A DNA stretch of 38,477 nucleotides, taken from assembly GCF_014859505.1 (NCBI RefSeq), contig NZ_JACUUD010000020.1:1-38477 (forward strand), given 5' to 3'. Made by a program: the position numbers and the translations under genes. This document shows, in pieces, positions 15,651-24,509 of this stretch. How positions within the stretch are numbered: the first letter of the stretch is position 1; every line of letters begins with the position of its first letter. The notes beneath the pieces were generated by a model. That model saw only the letters and a program-made list of their open reading frames with translations. It did no database searches and was not told the DNA's origin. Source of the stretch: Halomonas sp. GTDB lineage: Bacteria; Pseudomonadota; Gammaproteobacteria; Pseudomonadales; Halomonadaceae.

Positions 15651-17591
15651 ATGCTGCAGAACAACGCCCTGCTTGCCCAGCTCAAGCAACAGATTCGCTC
15701 CAGCACTCCCCGCGTCGAGGGAGTGATCAAGGCCACCCAGAAAGGTTTCGGCTTCCTCGAGACCGACGAGGGTGAGTCCTACTTCGTCCCGCCCCCCGCC
15801 ATGAAGCAGGTGCTGCACGGCGATCGCGTTGGCGCGGTCCTCCACGAGGAGGGCGACAAGAAGCGCGTCGAACCCGACACCCTGATCGAACAGGGCCTCG
15901 ACCGCTTCGTCGCCAGGGTGCAGAAGCGCGAGGGCCGTCTGGCCGTGGTGCCCGACCACCCCCTGATCAACAACTCGATCAAGGCGCGCATCAAGCGCAG
16001 CCTGGATGAGGCCAGCATCGGCGACGCCGACTGGATCGTCGCGCGGCTGGTGCGTCACCCCCTCAAGACCGACGATCGCGGCTTCCTCGCCCAGATCGAC
16101 GAGCTGGTGGCCAAGGCCGACGACCCCGCCGTGCCGTGGCGCGTCACTCTCGCTCGCCACGCACTGGAGCAGGAGTGCCCGGACGCCGGCGACGACTGGC
16201 CGCTGCTCGATGAGGGGCTCACCCGCGAGGACCTCAACGCCGAACCCTTCTTCACCATCGATGGCGAGAAGACCCGCGACATGGACGACGCCCTGCGCAT
16301 CGTGCCCCGCGAGGATGGCGGCTGGGACCTGAGCGTCGCCATCGCCGACCCCACCGCCTACGTGTCCGAGGGCCATGCGGCCGACCTGGAGGCACGCACC
16401 CGGGCCTTCACCGTCTACCTGCCGGGCCAGAACGTCACCATGCTGCCCGAGCAGCTGGCCGATGACCTCTGCTCGCTGTGGGAGGACAAGGAACGTCCGG
16501 TGCTGGCCTGCACCCTCACCGTGCACGCCGATGGCAGCCTGGGCGACTACCGCTTCTTCGCCGCCACGGCGACCTCCCACGCCAAGCTGGCCTACGACCG
16601 CATCTCCGACTGGCTGGAGGGCCAGGGCGACTGGGCCCCGGCCGAGGAGATCGCCGAGCAGCTCAAGGCGCTGAGAGCCATGACCGAGGCCCGCAGCGCC
16701 TGGCGCGCCGAGCACGCCCTGGTGTTCAAGGACACCCCCGACTACGTCTTCGACCTGGACGAGGCCGGCAACGTGCTGGGCGTGCGCACCGAGGAGCGGC
16801 GCATCGCCAATCGCATGATCGAGGAGTCGATGATCGCGGCCAACGCCTGCTGCGCCCACCTGCTCGCCGAGCACGTGGGCCACGGCATCTTCAACGTGCA
16901 CCGCGCCTTCGAGCCCGAGAAGGCCGAGGCCGCCCAGGAGTTCCTGGCCGCCCAGGACATCGAGGTGGAACGCGAGCAGCTCACCGAGCTGTCCCGCTAC
17001 ACCGAGCTGAAGCGCGAACTCGAGGGCCGCGACGACGCCTGGCTGGACGTCCGGCTACGCCGCTTCCAGGGCTTCACCAGCATGTCGGCAAAGCCCGGCC
17101 CGCACTTCGGCCTGGGGCTGTCCGCCTATGCCACCTGGACCTCCCCGATCCGCAAGTACGGCGACATGGTCAACCACCGCCTGATCAAGCGCGTGCTCAA
17201 GGGTGAGCAGGCGCCGGCCGAGGCCAGCCTTGCGCTTACCGAGCAGCTCACCGAGCGCCGCCGCCTCAACCGCATGGCCGAGCGCGACGTCAAGGACTGG
17301 CTCTACGTGCGCTATCTGGGCCCGGCCGCCGAGGCCCAGGAGGCCTTCGACGCCGAGATCATCGCCATCAACCGCGGCGGCATGCGCGTGCGCCTGACCG
17401 CCAACGGTGCCACCGCCTTCATCCCTGCGCCGATGATGCACAGCGACCGCAGCAAGGTGGCCATCGACGACAAGGAGGGGCGCATCCAGATCGAGGGCGA
17501 GGAGCGCTTCAAGCTGGGCGACCATATCCGCGTGGCCCTGACCGAGGCGCGCGAGGAGACCCGCTCCCTGGTGGGACGCCCCACGGACTGA
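15651..17591 (+). CDS. rnb: Exoribonuclease II
   Basis: A processive 3'-to-5' exoribonuclease that degrades single-stranded mRNA. The 646-aa product closely parallels E. coli RNase II (644 aa) end to end: two N-terminal cold-shock domains (PRVEGVIKATQKGFGFLE, SYFVPPP), the RNB catalytic domain with the metal-binding aspartates in FTIDGEKTRDMDDAL, the YATWTSPIRKYGDM(V/I)NHR signature, and a C-terminal S1 domain (RGGMRVRL). The start MLQNNALLAQLKQQ aligns with E. coli MFQDNPLLAQLKQQ, so 15651 is preferred over the ATG at 15639. No clear SD is present. It is convergent with the esterase gene, with 43 bp between them. Confidence 0.93.
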   Translation: MLQNNALLAQLKQQIRSSTPRVEGVIKATQKGFGFLETDEGESYFVPPPAMKQVLHGDRVGAVLHEEGDKKRVEPDTLIEQGLDRFVARVQKREGRLAVVPDHPLINNSIKARIKRSLDEASIGDADWIVARLVRHPLKTDDRGFLAQIDELVAKADDPAVPWRVTLARHALEQECPDAGDDWPLLDEGLTREDLNAEPFFTIDGEKTRDMDDALRIVPREDGGWDLSVAIADPTAYVSEGHAADLEARTRAFTVYLPGQNVTMLPEQLADDLCSLWEDKERPVLACTLTVHADGSLGDYRFFAATATSHAKLAYDRISDWLEGQGDWAPAEEIAEQLKALRAMTEARSAWRAEHALVFKDTPDYVFDLDEAGNVLGVRTEERRIANRMIEESMIAANACCAHLLAEHVGHGIFNVHRAFEPEKAEAAQEFLAAQDIEVEREQLTELSRYTELKRELEGRDDAWLDVRLRRFQGFTSMSAKPGPHFGLGLSAYATWTSPIRKYGDMVNHRLIKRVLKGEQAPAEASLALTEQLTERRRLNRMAERDVKDWLYVRYLGPAAEAQEAFDAEIIAINRGGMRVRLTANGATAFIPAPMMHSDRSKVAIDDKEGRIQIEGEERFKLGDHIRVALTEAREETRSLVGRPTD

Positions 17592-17634
17592 CCATCCGAT
17601 CTTTTTGCTCGATGGAGCGAACCTGGATGACGCA

Positions 17635-18891
17635 TCAGCTCACGCTGCGTCCGTCCTGCCGATGGCGATAGAAGAAGCGCAGCATCTCCTTCCCGGCGTC
17701 CGGGCCTCTGGGATCGGTATAGCTTCCCTGCGCACTACCTCCCGACCAGGCGTGGCCCGCGCCCGTTACCCGCCACTGCTCCAGGCGTGGCTCGCCCTCG
17801 GCGTCGTGATGCGTGGTACGGGTATAGGCATGGCCATTGACCACCCGCCCCTGCTCCACCGTGACCCTGGCGCTGCCCGCGCCGGACCTTGCCGACTCGC
17901 TCGCTCGGCGCGAGGCGGCGTACTGGGCGGCAACGCGCTGCGCGTTGCTGGGGTGCACGGTGGTGTCGTGATCGCCGTGAAAGATGATGGCAGGCACCTC
18001 GGACGCCCATCCGGACGCTCGGCCCCTACCGCCACCCAGGGGGCCCGTTCCCCCCCGCATTGCCCCCAGGGCATCGGGGAGACTCTGAGCCACGCCGTGT
18101 GGTAGCCCGGAGTGCACGCCTACCGCCGCATAGAGGTCCGGGTAGGTCATCGCCAGGGTCGTTGCCATGGCCCCACCGGCCGATAGCCCGGCGACATAGA
18201 CCCGGCTTGCATCGAGGTCGTAGGTGTCGATGACCTGGCGGGTCATGGCCGCGAGAATCGCCGGTTCACCGCCCTCACGCTGCTGGTCCTCGGCCCTGAA
18301 CCAGTTCCAGCACTTCGAATGGTTGGCGGTCACCGGCTGTGCCGGATAGAGCACGCAACACAGCTGTTCTTCGGCCAGCCGGTTCATGTTGGTTCCGACA
18401 GCGAAGTCATCGGGGGTCTGCGTGCAGCCATGCAGCATGACCACCAGCGGCAATGCCTGGCCATGATAGCCACTCGGTAGATACAGCTTGTAATCGCGCG
18501 TGCCGGCATGATGGGTACAGCGACCCGCGGTGAACGCGCCGGGCTCGGCTGCCTCGTCGATGCCCCGTGCCGGCTCGAGCGGCACAACGGACTCACGCAA
18601 CTGGCGCCACTTGTCGCGCCAGGCAGGAGACAGCCCGATGTCACCACCCGGGTCAGACGCCGATCTCGACTCCGGCACTTCCCCGTCCATGACCCGGCAG
18701 GTCCCCTCGAAGGTACTGCCCATGCGGGGAGTACCCGCGCGGCCCGGGTCAGCCTGCATTTCGTCTCCCATGCCCTGGGATGTGGCCTCGGGCATGGCGC
18801 CCCGGAGGACGGCCATGGCCTCGTGCAGCTTCCCCGCGCGGGTGAGCCGCGTCGCTTCTTCCATTTTTCGCGTCATGGTGGCGTCGATCAT
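17635..18891 (-). CDS. PHB-depolymerase-family esterase (alpha/beta hydrolase)
   Basis: A 418-aa serine esterase of the PHB depolymerase/feruloyl esterase (LpqC-like) family. The triad is visible: Ser237 in the lipase box GLSAGG, Asp309 in HGDHDTTV and His380 in GAGHAWSGG; VVMLHGCTQTPDDFA supplies the oxyanion hole. The first 35 residues (MEEATRLTRAGKLHEAMAVL) look like a TPR-type helix pair, and residues 40-100 are low-complexity. No signal peptide is seen, so intracellular action on PHA or short-chain esters is inferred. The ATG at 18891 has AGGG nine bases upstream, whereas the ATG at 18900 has it directly adjacent. It is second in an operon with the copG-like gene. Confidence 0.82.
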   Translation of the reverse strand: MIDATMTRKMEEATRLTRAGKLHEAMAVLRGAMPEATSQGMGDEMQADPGRAGTPRMGSTFEGTCRVMDGEVPESRSASDPGGDIGLSPAWRDKWRQLRESVVPLEPARGIDEAAEPGAFTAGRCTHHAGTRDYKLYLPSGYHGQALPLVVMLHGCTQTPDDFAVGTNMNRLAEEQLCCVLYPAQPVTANHSKCWNWFRAEDQQREGGEPAILAAMTRQVIDTYDLDASRVYVAGLSAGGAMATTLAMTYPDLYAAVGVHSGLPHGVAQSLPDALGAMRGGTGPLGGGRGRASGWASEVPAIIFHGDHDTTVHPSNAQRVAAQYAASRRASESARSGAGSARVTVEQGRVVNGHAYTRTTHHDAEGEPRLEQWRVTGAGHAWSGGSAQGSYTDPRGPDAGKEMLRFFYRHRQDGRSVS

Positions 18892-18914
18892 CGTCAACAT
18901 CCCTATTCAGTGAT

Positions 18915-19331
18915 TCAGTGGATCCGATCCGCCAGGGCAGCCTTCACCGCGGCGCTGGCATGCAGGGCCCCCAACACGACTACCGATTCGATGGTGGCGC
19001 GGGCAAGCTCCGGTGAGACATCCCCGGCGATGCGGGCCAGCCCAATCACCTGGATCTGCAGCACTTCTCCGGCGGCCTGCAGTGCCTCGAGATCGCTGCG
19101 ACTGAAGTCCTGCAGGCCCAGCACGAAAGCCTTGCGCGCCACGGTTTCCCTGACGACTTCCGCATGGGTGGCCAGCTGGTTGCGGATCGCCGTGCGAATC
19201 AGATCGGTACGGTTGGAGTAGAACCCTTCCTGGACCAGCAGATCGATCTGCCCCAGATCGACCACCCCCAGGTTGATGGTGATCTTTTCGCTGGCATCGC
19301 CGCCCTTGCGGCGCAATTCATGCACGCTCAT
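18915..19331 (-). CDS. Ribbon-helix-helix (CopG-like) transcriptional regulator
   Basis: A 138-aa protein with an N-terminal ribbon-helix-helix domain at about residues 16-52: a beta strand KITINLGVVDL followed by two helices with the typical SNRTDLIRTAIRNQL segment. The remaining 85 residues are helical, with an Ala/Val-rich C-terminus, perhaps for oligomerisation or ligand binding. The ATG has GAGGT about 8 bases upstream. It precedes the esterase by 14-23 bp and probably controls its own operon; a strong promoter and a 16-bp palindrome lie upstream. Target and signal are unknown. Confidence 0.85.
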   Translation of the reverse strand: MSVHELRRKGGDASEKITINLGVVDLGQIDLLVQEGFYSNRTDLIRTAIRNQLATHAEVVRETVARKAFVLGLQDFSRSDLEALQAAGEVLQIQVIGLARIAGDVSPELARATIESVVVLGALHASAAVKAALADRIH

Positions 19332-19427
19332 CCGTGATACCTCGTTGGCCCAGGAGGGAAGCCTCTCGCCCGGCGCTTATTGAACATCTTACGAATCCCA
19401 TAAAAACATCCAAATGTATTCCATATA

Positions 19428-19443
19428 CCATCCATATGGATGG
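19428..19443. promoter_or_regulatory. 16-bp perfect palindrome, likely operator
   Basis: CCATCCATATGGATGG is its own reverse complement. It lies at about +7 to +22 of the predicted copG promoter, in a local AT-rich patch, with another CCATAT half (19421-19426) beside it. The position suits a repressor site for the RHH regulator. Confidence 0.6.
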
Positions 19444-19456
19444 CTTAATGAGTGGT

Positions 19457-19484
19457 ATAGTAGGCCAGCCGGGGCAATAGTCAA
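19457..19484 (-). promoter_or_regulatory. Predicted sigma-70 promoter of the copG-esterase operon
   Basis: On the minus strand, -35 TTGACT (19484-19479), a 16-bp spacer and -10 TACTAT (19462-19457) predict a start near 19450 and a leader of about 120 nt before the copG-like ATG. Confidence 0.6.
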
Positions 19485-19500
19485 GCCGCGGACAGAGGAA

Positions 19501-19526
19501 AACGACCCGCCGACGGTTGGGTCGTT
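19501..19526. other. Inverted repeat in the copG/siaA divergent region
   Basis: AACGACCC (19501-19508) and GGGTCGTT (19519-19526) form a perfect 8-bp inverted repeat with a 10-nt spacer. The 440-bp region between copG and siaA (19332-19772) holds this repeat, the palindrome and the copG promoter; I could not identify a convincing siaA promoter in it. Confidence 0.4.
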
Positions 19527-19772
19527 ACGCAGGTGTCGGGAATGAAGTAACAGGAAAGCAAGATCGCACAGGCCCGGACCCATGCCAGACAGCAAAGGGC
19601 GCTAGTCGCCAATCCCCACTTCGCCTGTAGGAGATCGCCGCACTCGAGGGGTGGGCAATGTCGGTAAATCGCGCTGCGTTGACGGTGCCGGGATCCGGCC
19701 ATCGCCTGCATCGCCGCTTTATGGCAATGTCTGACAGTGGATGGAACCCAAACGTCACGAGACTCGCATGCC

Positions 19773-21824
19773 ATGGCAGCTCGACTCGGCCTACGCGGTA
19801 AATCGGTTAGCCTCCTCCTGCTGGCCTGCCTGCTGGCACTGATGCCGGCGGGGCTGATCGGCTGGAGGGCAGTCGCCGAGGTCCGCGATCATTTCGCCGG
19901 CGCCTTTGCCGAGCAGTACACCCTGCTGCAGATGCAGAGGGTGATCGCGCCCGTGACGCGGGAACTTGCCCTGTCACGAAGACTAGCCGACTCCATCGTG
20001 ACCCGTGAATGGCTGCGCGCCCCCGATGACCCGACGCGCCAGGCGCGGTTCCTCGCCGAGGCCGAGGGCTTCCGGCAACACTTCGCCAGCCGCTCCTACT
20101 TCATCATCGACCATGCCTCCGGGGACTACTACCTCGGGGATGGCGGCGGGGACAACGGCACAGAACCGCGCTATCGCCTGTCCCAGGAGGCACCTGACCA
20201 TGCCTGGTACTTCGCCACCATGGCCAGCACCTCCACCTACGACATCAACGTCAGCGCCGACCAGGCACTCGATAGGGCCATGGTCCGGTTCAACGTGAAG
20301 GTGATGGACAACGGCACCCTGCTGGGCCTGGCCGGGGGCGGCATCGATCTTCAGCAGTTCATCCGACGCTTCCTGGGCAACACCCCGGCCGGCATGACAC
20401 CGATGCTGGTCGACTCCCGCGGCACCCTGCAGGTGCATCCCGACACCTCACGCATCGCTCTAGGTTCGGGCCGCCATCCACTGGGAGACGATGATCGCCC
20501 GCGGATCCAGACACTCGTCGGCGTGTCCGACCGTGAGCCACTGCGGCGGGCCATGCACGACGCCATGCGCCGTCCCGGGACCGTGGTGGCACTGGAGGCC
20601 GAACTGGAGGGGGAGCCCCGGCTGCTGAGCGTGGGCTACCTGCCGGAGCTGCAGTGGCTACTGATCACCGCTCTGGACCTGCAGGCCGCTCCGCTCCTGG
20701 ACCGCCGCTGGTTCTGGCCCATGGTGCTCGCCTTCGGCCTATTGCTGGCGCTGCTGACAGCCAGCTTCGCCTACAGCACCCATCGCCTGATCCTCGCCCC
20801 GCTGCAGCGGCTGAAGCTCTCCGCCCAGGCCATCGCCGAGGGCCACTACCACTCCCGGCTTCCCACCGAGCGCCGGGACGAGATCGGCGAGTTGTCGCGG
20901 ACCTTTGCTCATATGGCAAGCCGGGTGGAAGGCTATACCCGAGATCTGGAAGGCCAGGTGCGCGAACGCACACGGGATCTCGAGGAAACCCATGCCCAGA
21001 TGGTGACGGCCCACCGCCAGCTGGAGGCCTCCATCCAGTATGCCAGCATCATCCAGCAGGCGATCCTGCCCGACGACGCCCTCGATCGGCACCTGCGGCA
21101 TCGCTATGGGGTCCTCTGGAAGCCGCGCGACGTGGTGGGCGGCGATTTCTACGTCTTCCGCGCCACCGAGCGCGGCTACCTGCTGGGCATCGTCGACTGT
21201 GCCGGCCACGGCGTGCCGGGTGCCCTGATGACCATGCTCGCCCGGGGCATCATCGACCACGCCCTCGCCCGACAGGGCGTCGAGGATCCGGCGGCCGTGC
21301 TGGGGGAGATCGACCGCCAGGGCCGCTTGCTGCTGCCCCAGGACCAACTGCCCGCCTCCATCGCCACCAGCATGGACATGGGCCTGGCCTGGGTCGACCC
21401 GACCGCCGGGACCCTGACCTTCGCCGGGGCCAAGATCGACCTCCATGCCAGCAACGGCGAGCGTCTGGAGACGCTGCCCGGCCACCGACGCGCCCTGGGC
21501 CATCGCCGGCCGACCCGCTTTGAAAACCGGGTGGCGCCGCTGCGCCGCGGCTGGACCTACACCCTGTGCAGCGACGGCTTCCTCGACCAGGCCGGGGGCA
21601 GCGACGGCTTCGGCTTCGGCAACCGCCGCTTCCGGGCGCTGCTGCTGGCCCAGGCCGGTCAACCGCTGGCGGAGCAGATGGCGGCCTTTGAGGCAGCCCT
21701 GCGCGATCACCAGGGCGACCTCTCCCAGCGTGACGACATCACGCTGCTGGCCTTCCGCCTGGAGCCGCAACCCCCGGACACCACTTCCCCACCGCCACCC
21801 CAGGAGACGGGCAACACCCGTTGA
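19773..21824 (+). CDS. siaA: SiaA-like membrane PP2C-type phosphatase
   Basis: In Pseudomonas SiaA dephosphorylates SiaC, freeing it to activate the cyclase SiaD. The 683-aa product has TM1 (about 10-30), a periplasmic sensor of about 280 residues with Cache-like segments (YFIIDHASGDYYLGD, TPMLVDSRGTL), TM2 (about 313-335), HAMP (RLILAPLQRLKLSAQAIA), a coiled coil, and a SpoIIE/PP2C phosphatase domain. Metal ligands appear as Asp458 (VGGDFYVF), Asp475 (VDCAGHGVPGA) and Asp654/655 (RDDITLL). ATG 19773 is chosen because it starts just before the basic/TM1 region; a GTG at 19737 is possible. No strong SD is present. siaB starts 9 bp after the stop. Confidence 0.87.
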   Translation: MAARLGLRGKSVSLLLLACLLALMPAGLIGWRAVAEVRDHFAGAFAEQYTLLQMQRVIAPVTRELALSRRLADSIVTREWLRAPDDPTRQARFLAEAEGFRQHFASRSYFIIDHASGDYYLGDGGGDNGTEPRYRLSQEAPDHAWYFATMASTSTYDINVSADQALDRAMVRFNVKVMDNGTLLGLAGGGIDLQQFIRRFLGNTPAGMTPMLVDSRGTLQVHPDTSRIALGSGRHPLGDDDRPRIQTLVGVSDREPLRRAMHDAMRRPGTVVALEAELEGEPRLLSVGYLPELQWLLITALDLQAAPLLDRRWFWPMVLAFGLLLALLTASFAYSTHRLILAPLQRLKLSAQAIAEGHYHSRLPTERRDEIGELSRTFAHMASRVEGYTRDLEGQVRERTRDLEETHAQMVTAHRQLEASIQYASIIQQAILPDDALDRHLRHRYGVLWKPRDVVGGDFYVFRATERGYLLGIVDCAGHGVPGALMTMLARGIIDHALARQGVEDPAAVLGEIDRQGRLLLPQDQLPASIATSMDMGLAWVDPTAGTLTFAGAKIDLHASNGERLETLPGHRRALGHRRPTRFENRVAPLRRGWTYTLCSDGFLDQAGGSDGFGFGNRRFRALLLAQAGQPLAEQMAAFEAALRDHQGDLSQRDDITLLAFRLEPQPPDTTSPPPPQETGNTR

Positions 21825-21833
21825 GGAGAGCCC

Positions 21834-22367
21834 ATGGACCTGCTGAGCATGCGGGAAAGCTACCAACGCGATCGCATCATGCTGTGCTTCAATGGCCCCA
21901 TCTCGCGCAGCCTGATCGAGGAGATCGGCAAGGCGCTCCGCAACTACCTCGACACCCAGCAGGCGACGCCGTCGGCGGCCATGGATGTCTTCGCCGTGTA
22001 TATCGAGATGACTCAGAATATTCGCCACTATGCCCGCCGCCAGGGCTATGACGAGAGCCAGGCCTCGGCCACGGTGGCGGTGGCCCAGGACGCCGAGGGG
22101 CGCTATCTGGTCTCGGCGGGCAACCTGGTCGATTTCGCCGACGGGGAACGCCTGACCGGCATGATCGAGGCGCTGGCGCCGCTTGACCGCGCCGAGCTCA
22201 AGGCCGCCTACAAGGAGCAGCTGCGACGCCCCCGCGATGCCGAACGCCAGAGTGGTGCCGGCCTGGGGCTGTTGGACATGGCCCGCAAGGCCTCCCGCCC
22301 CCTCCAGGCCTCGCTGCAGGCGTTGCCCGACGGGCAAGGTTTCTTCAGCCTGACCGCTACCATCTGA
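21834..22367 (+). CDS. siaB: SiaB family protein kinase
   Basis: A 177-aa cytoplasmic protein matching SiaB, the kinase that phosphorylates SiaC on a threonine. A GHKL-like N-box is visible as EMTQNIRHYA around residue 62, and a glycine-rich GAGLGLLDMARKAS segment near residue 142 resembles the G2 box. It has no membrane segment. The ATG has GAGGAGA upstream. Its stop overlaps the first possible siaC start in TGATG. Assignment rests on these motifs plus the complete siaABCD order. Confidence 0.85.
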   Translation: MDLLSMRESYQRDRIMLCFNGPISRSLIEEIGKALRNYLDTQQATPSAAMDVFAVYIEMTQNIRHYARRQGYDESQASATVAVAQDAEGRYLVSAGNLVDFADGERLTGMIEALAPLDRAELKAAYKEQLRRPRDAERQSGAGLGLLDMARKASRPLQASLQALPDGQGFFSLTATI

Positions 22368-22774
22368 TGGGTACCATGATCACCATGACTCCTGACCTCG
22401 ACATTCCCGGCAGCCAGTCGACGCCAGCCATCCAGACCAGCTGGCAGGCAGGCCGTCTGGCCATGCAGGGTGACTCCTACCCCGAGAACTCCTACGAACT
22501 CTTCGACCAGGTGATCGACTGGGTGCGGCGCTACCTCGACGACGAGGTGCGGCCGCTGCACCTCGATCTAAGCCTTGTCTACCTCAACACCAGCTCGGTG
22601 AAGGCGATGATGGACATCTTCGACCTGCTCGAGGAGGCCCACGCCGAGGGCCGCGAGGTATCGGTCGAGTGGCTCTACGACGCCCGCAACGAACGCATCG
22701 CCGAGCTGGCAGACGAATTCCGCGAGGACTGCAGCTACCCCTTCGCCATCAATCCCACGGCGACCCCGGCATGA
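22367..22774 (+). CDS. siaC: SiaC regulatory phosphoprotein (DUF1987)
   Basis: The phosphorylation-switched activator of SiaD. The 135-aa product carries the family core IPGSQSTPAI, QGDSYPENSYELF and the YLNTSSVKAMMDIFDLLEEA segment. Thr75 (numbered from the first ATG) lies in LNTSS, at the place of the regulatory phospho-threonine (Thr68) of P. aeruginosa SiaC. Three ATGs are possible: 22367 (coupled to siaB), 22376 and 22385; the last best matches the family N-terminus, so the true protein may be 129 aa. The end overlaps siaD in ATGA. Confidence 0.87.
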   Translation: MGTMITMTPDLDIPGSQSTPAIQTSWQAGRLAMQGDSYPENSYELFDQVIDWVRRYLDDEVRPLHLDLSLVYLNTSSVKAMMDIFDLLEEAHAEGREVSVEWLYDARNERIAELADEFREDCSYPFAINPTATPA

Positions 22775-23553
22775 CACGCCGGGACGAGCAGGCGCTGCTC
22801 GAGCGGGTCGCCGCGCTGCTGGCGGAGCCGGCCCATGCCGGCCATCCGCTCCACGAGGCGCTGGAGGCCCTCGCCGCCCGGTACCACAGCCAGCAGAAGC
22901 AGCTTGAGCGCCTGATCAGCATCTCCGACCGCTACCAGCAGCTGGCCCTGGAGGCGCGACAGGTGACCCAGAAGCGCTATGAACGCAGCCTGCACCGTCA
23001 GCAGAAGCTGTCGCGCATCTCCGACGGCTACCAGGCGATGATGCGCGAGCGCAACCAGGCGCTTCACCAGGCCTCCACCCACGACCCCCTCACCCAGCTG
23101 GCCAATCGCCGGCTGATCGACGAGCGCCTCCACCAGCTCGAGACCGCCGGACGGAACTACACCCTGGCCCTGCTGGACATCGACCGCTTCAAGAGCATCA
23201 ACGACCGCCATGGTCACGACGTCGGCGACCGGCTGCTGGTGGCCATCGCGGACGCCATGCGCAAGGTGCTGAGGGAATCCGACCTGTGCGGGCGCTGGGG
23301 CGGCGAGGAGTTCATCCTGCTGTTCGCCGAGACCCGGATCGACGAGGCCAGCGCGATCGTGGAGAGGCTGCGGGATCGCGTGTCGGCCGTCATTGTCACC
23401 AGCTGCGAGGAGCGGCTATCGGTGACCCTCAGCGCCGGGATCAGCGAGCATCGCATCGGCGAACGCCATATCATCACCCTGCAGCGCGCCGATCAGGCCC
23501 TGCTGGAGGCCAAGCGCAGCGGTCGCGACCGCTGTCTCATTGCCTCCCGCTGA
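22771..23553 (+). CDS. siaD: SiaD-like diguanylate cyclase
   Basis: Makes cyclic di-GMP from two GTP when bound by unphosphorylated SiaC, promoting aggregation and biofilm in Pseudomonas. The 260-aa cytoplasmic protein has an N-terminal helical coiled-coil region (about residues 1-110, rich in Gln, Arg and Leu) that should bind SiaC, then a GGDEF domain starting at THDPLTQLANRR. The active-site motif is GGEEF and an inhibitory I-site, RESD, stands five residues before it, so product inhibition is expected. It overlaps siaC by 4 bp. A strong hairpin follows 25 bp after the stop. Confidence 0.9.
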   Translation: MTRRDEQALLERVAALLAEPAHAGHPLHEALEALAARYHSQQKQLERLISISDRYQQLALEARQVTQKRYERSLHRQQKLSRISDGYQAMMRERNQALHQASTHDPLTQLANRRLIDERLHQLETAGRNYTLALLDIDRFKSINDRHGHDVGDRLLVAIADAMRKVLRESDLCGRWGGEEFILLFAETRIDEASAIVERLRDRVSAVIVTSCEERLSVTLSAGISEHRIGERHIITLQRADQALLEAKRSGRDRCLIASR

Positions 23554-23578
23554 GCGCCACCTGCACCGGCCCAAACGC

Positions 23579-23608
23579 AGGACGGGCACCCCTGGGGGTG
23601 CCCGTCCT
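23579..23608. terminator. Bidirectional terminator between siaD and sucD
   Basis: A near-continuous palindrome pairs AGGACGGGCACCCC (23579-23592) with GGGGTGCCCGTCCT (23595-23608). It lies between the convergent siaD and sucD stops and likely insulates both operons. Confidence 0.8.
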
Positions 23609-23636
23609 GTGGTTCCTCGCCTCGGCAGGGATCGGC

Positions 23637-24509
23637 TTACCAGCCGGTCACTTCCTTCAGGGCATCGCCGATCTCGGCCAGCGAACGCACGGTCTTCACG
23701 CCAGCGTCCTCGAGGGCAGCGAACTTCTCGTCCGCGGTGCCCTTGCCACCGGAGATGATGGCACCCGCATGGCCCATGCGCTTGCCCGCAGGCGCGGTCA
23801 CACCGGCGATGTAGGAGACCACCGGCTTGGAGACATTGGCCTTGATGTAGGCCGCTGCCTCTTCCTCGGCGGTGCCGCCGATCTCGCCGATCATCACGAT
23901 TGCCTCGGTGGCCGGGTCCTTCTCGAACATCGCGAGGATGTCGATGAAGTTGGAACCCGGGATCGGGTCGCCGCCGATGCCCACGCAGGTGGACTGGCCA
24001 AAGCCATGGTCGGTGGTCTGCTTGACCGCTTCATAGGTCAGGGTGCCGGAACGCGACACGATGCCGACCTTGCCAGGCTTGTGGATGTGGCCCGGCATGA
24101 TACCGATCTTGCACTCGCCCGGCGTGATCACGCCCGGGCAGTTCGGGCCGATCAGGCGCACGCCCAGCTCGTCGCACTTCACCTTGACGTCGAGCATGTC
24201 CAGGGTCGGAATGCCCTCGGTGATGCAGACGATCAGCTTGATGCCGGAGTTGGCGGCCTCCAGGATGGAGTCCTTGCAGAACGGGGCCGGCACGTAGATC
24301 ACGCTGGCCTCGGCGCCGGTCTTCTCCACGGCCTCCTTGACGGTGTTGAACACCGGCAGGCCCAGGTGCTCCTGGCCACCCTTGCCCGGGGTCACGCCGC
24401 CGACCATCTGGGTACCGTAGGCGATCGCCTGCTCGGAGTGGAAGGTCCCCTGGCCGCCGGTAAAGCCCTGGCAGATGACCTTGGTGTTCTTGTCGATCAG
24501 GATACTCAT
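23637..24509 (-). CDS. sucD: Succinyl-CoA synthetase subunit alpha
   Basis: Alpha subunit of the TCA enzyme converting succinyl-CoA to succinate with ATP or GTP formation. The 290-aa product has the CoA-binding Rossmann start [14 protein letters not shown], the [20 protein letters not shown] ligase signature, and the phosphorylated His247 in [14 protein letters not shown]. It overlaps the sucC stop by one base (TAATG), so subunits are translationally coupled. It is the last gene of the TCA block and is closed by the 23579-23608 hairpin. Confidence 0.96.
   Translation of the reverse strand: MSILIDKNTKVICQGFTGGQGTFHSEQAIAYGTQMVGGVTPGKGGQEHLGLPVFNTVKEAVEKTGAEASVIYVPAPFCKDSILEAANSGIKLIVCITEGIPTLDMLDVKVKCDELGVRLIGPNCPGVITPGECKIGIMPGHIHKPGKVGIVSRSGTLTYEAVKQTTDHGFGQSTCVGIGGDPIPGSNFIDILAMFEKDPATEAIVMIGEIGGTAEEEAAAYIKANVSKPVVSYIAGVTAPAGKRMGHAGAIISGGKGTADEKFAALEDAGVKTVRSLAEIGDALKEVTGW

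Noticed and set aside
20739-22337. A 532-aa minus-strand frame opposite siaA and siaB
   Set aside because: Antisense shadow; siaA and siaB carry complete catalytic motifs.
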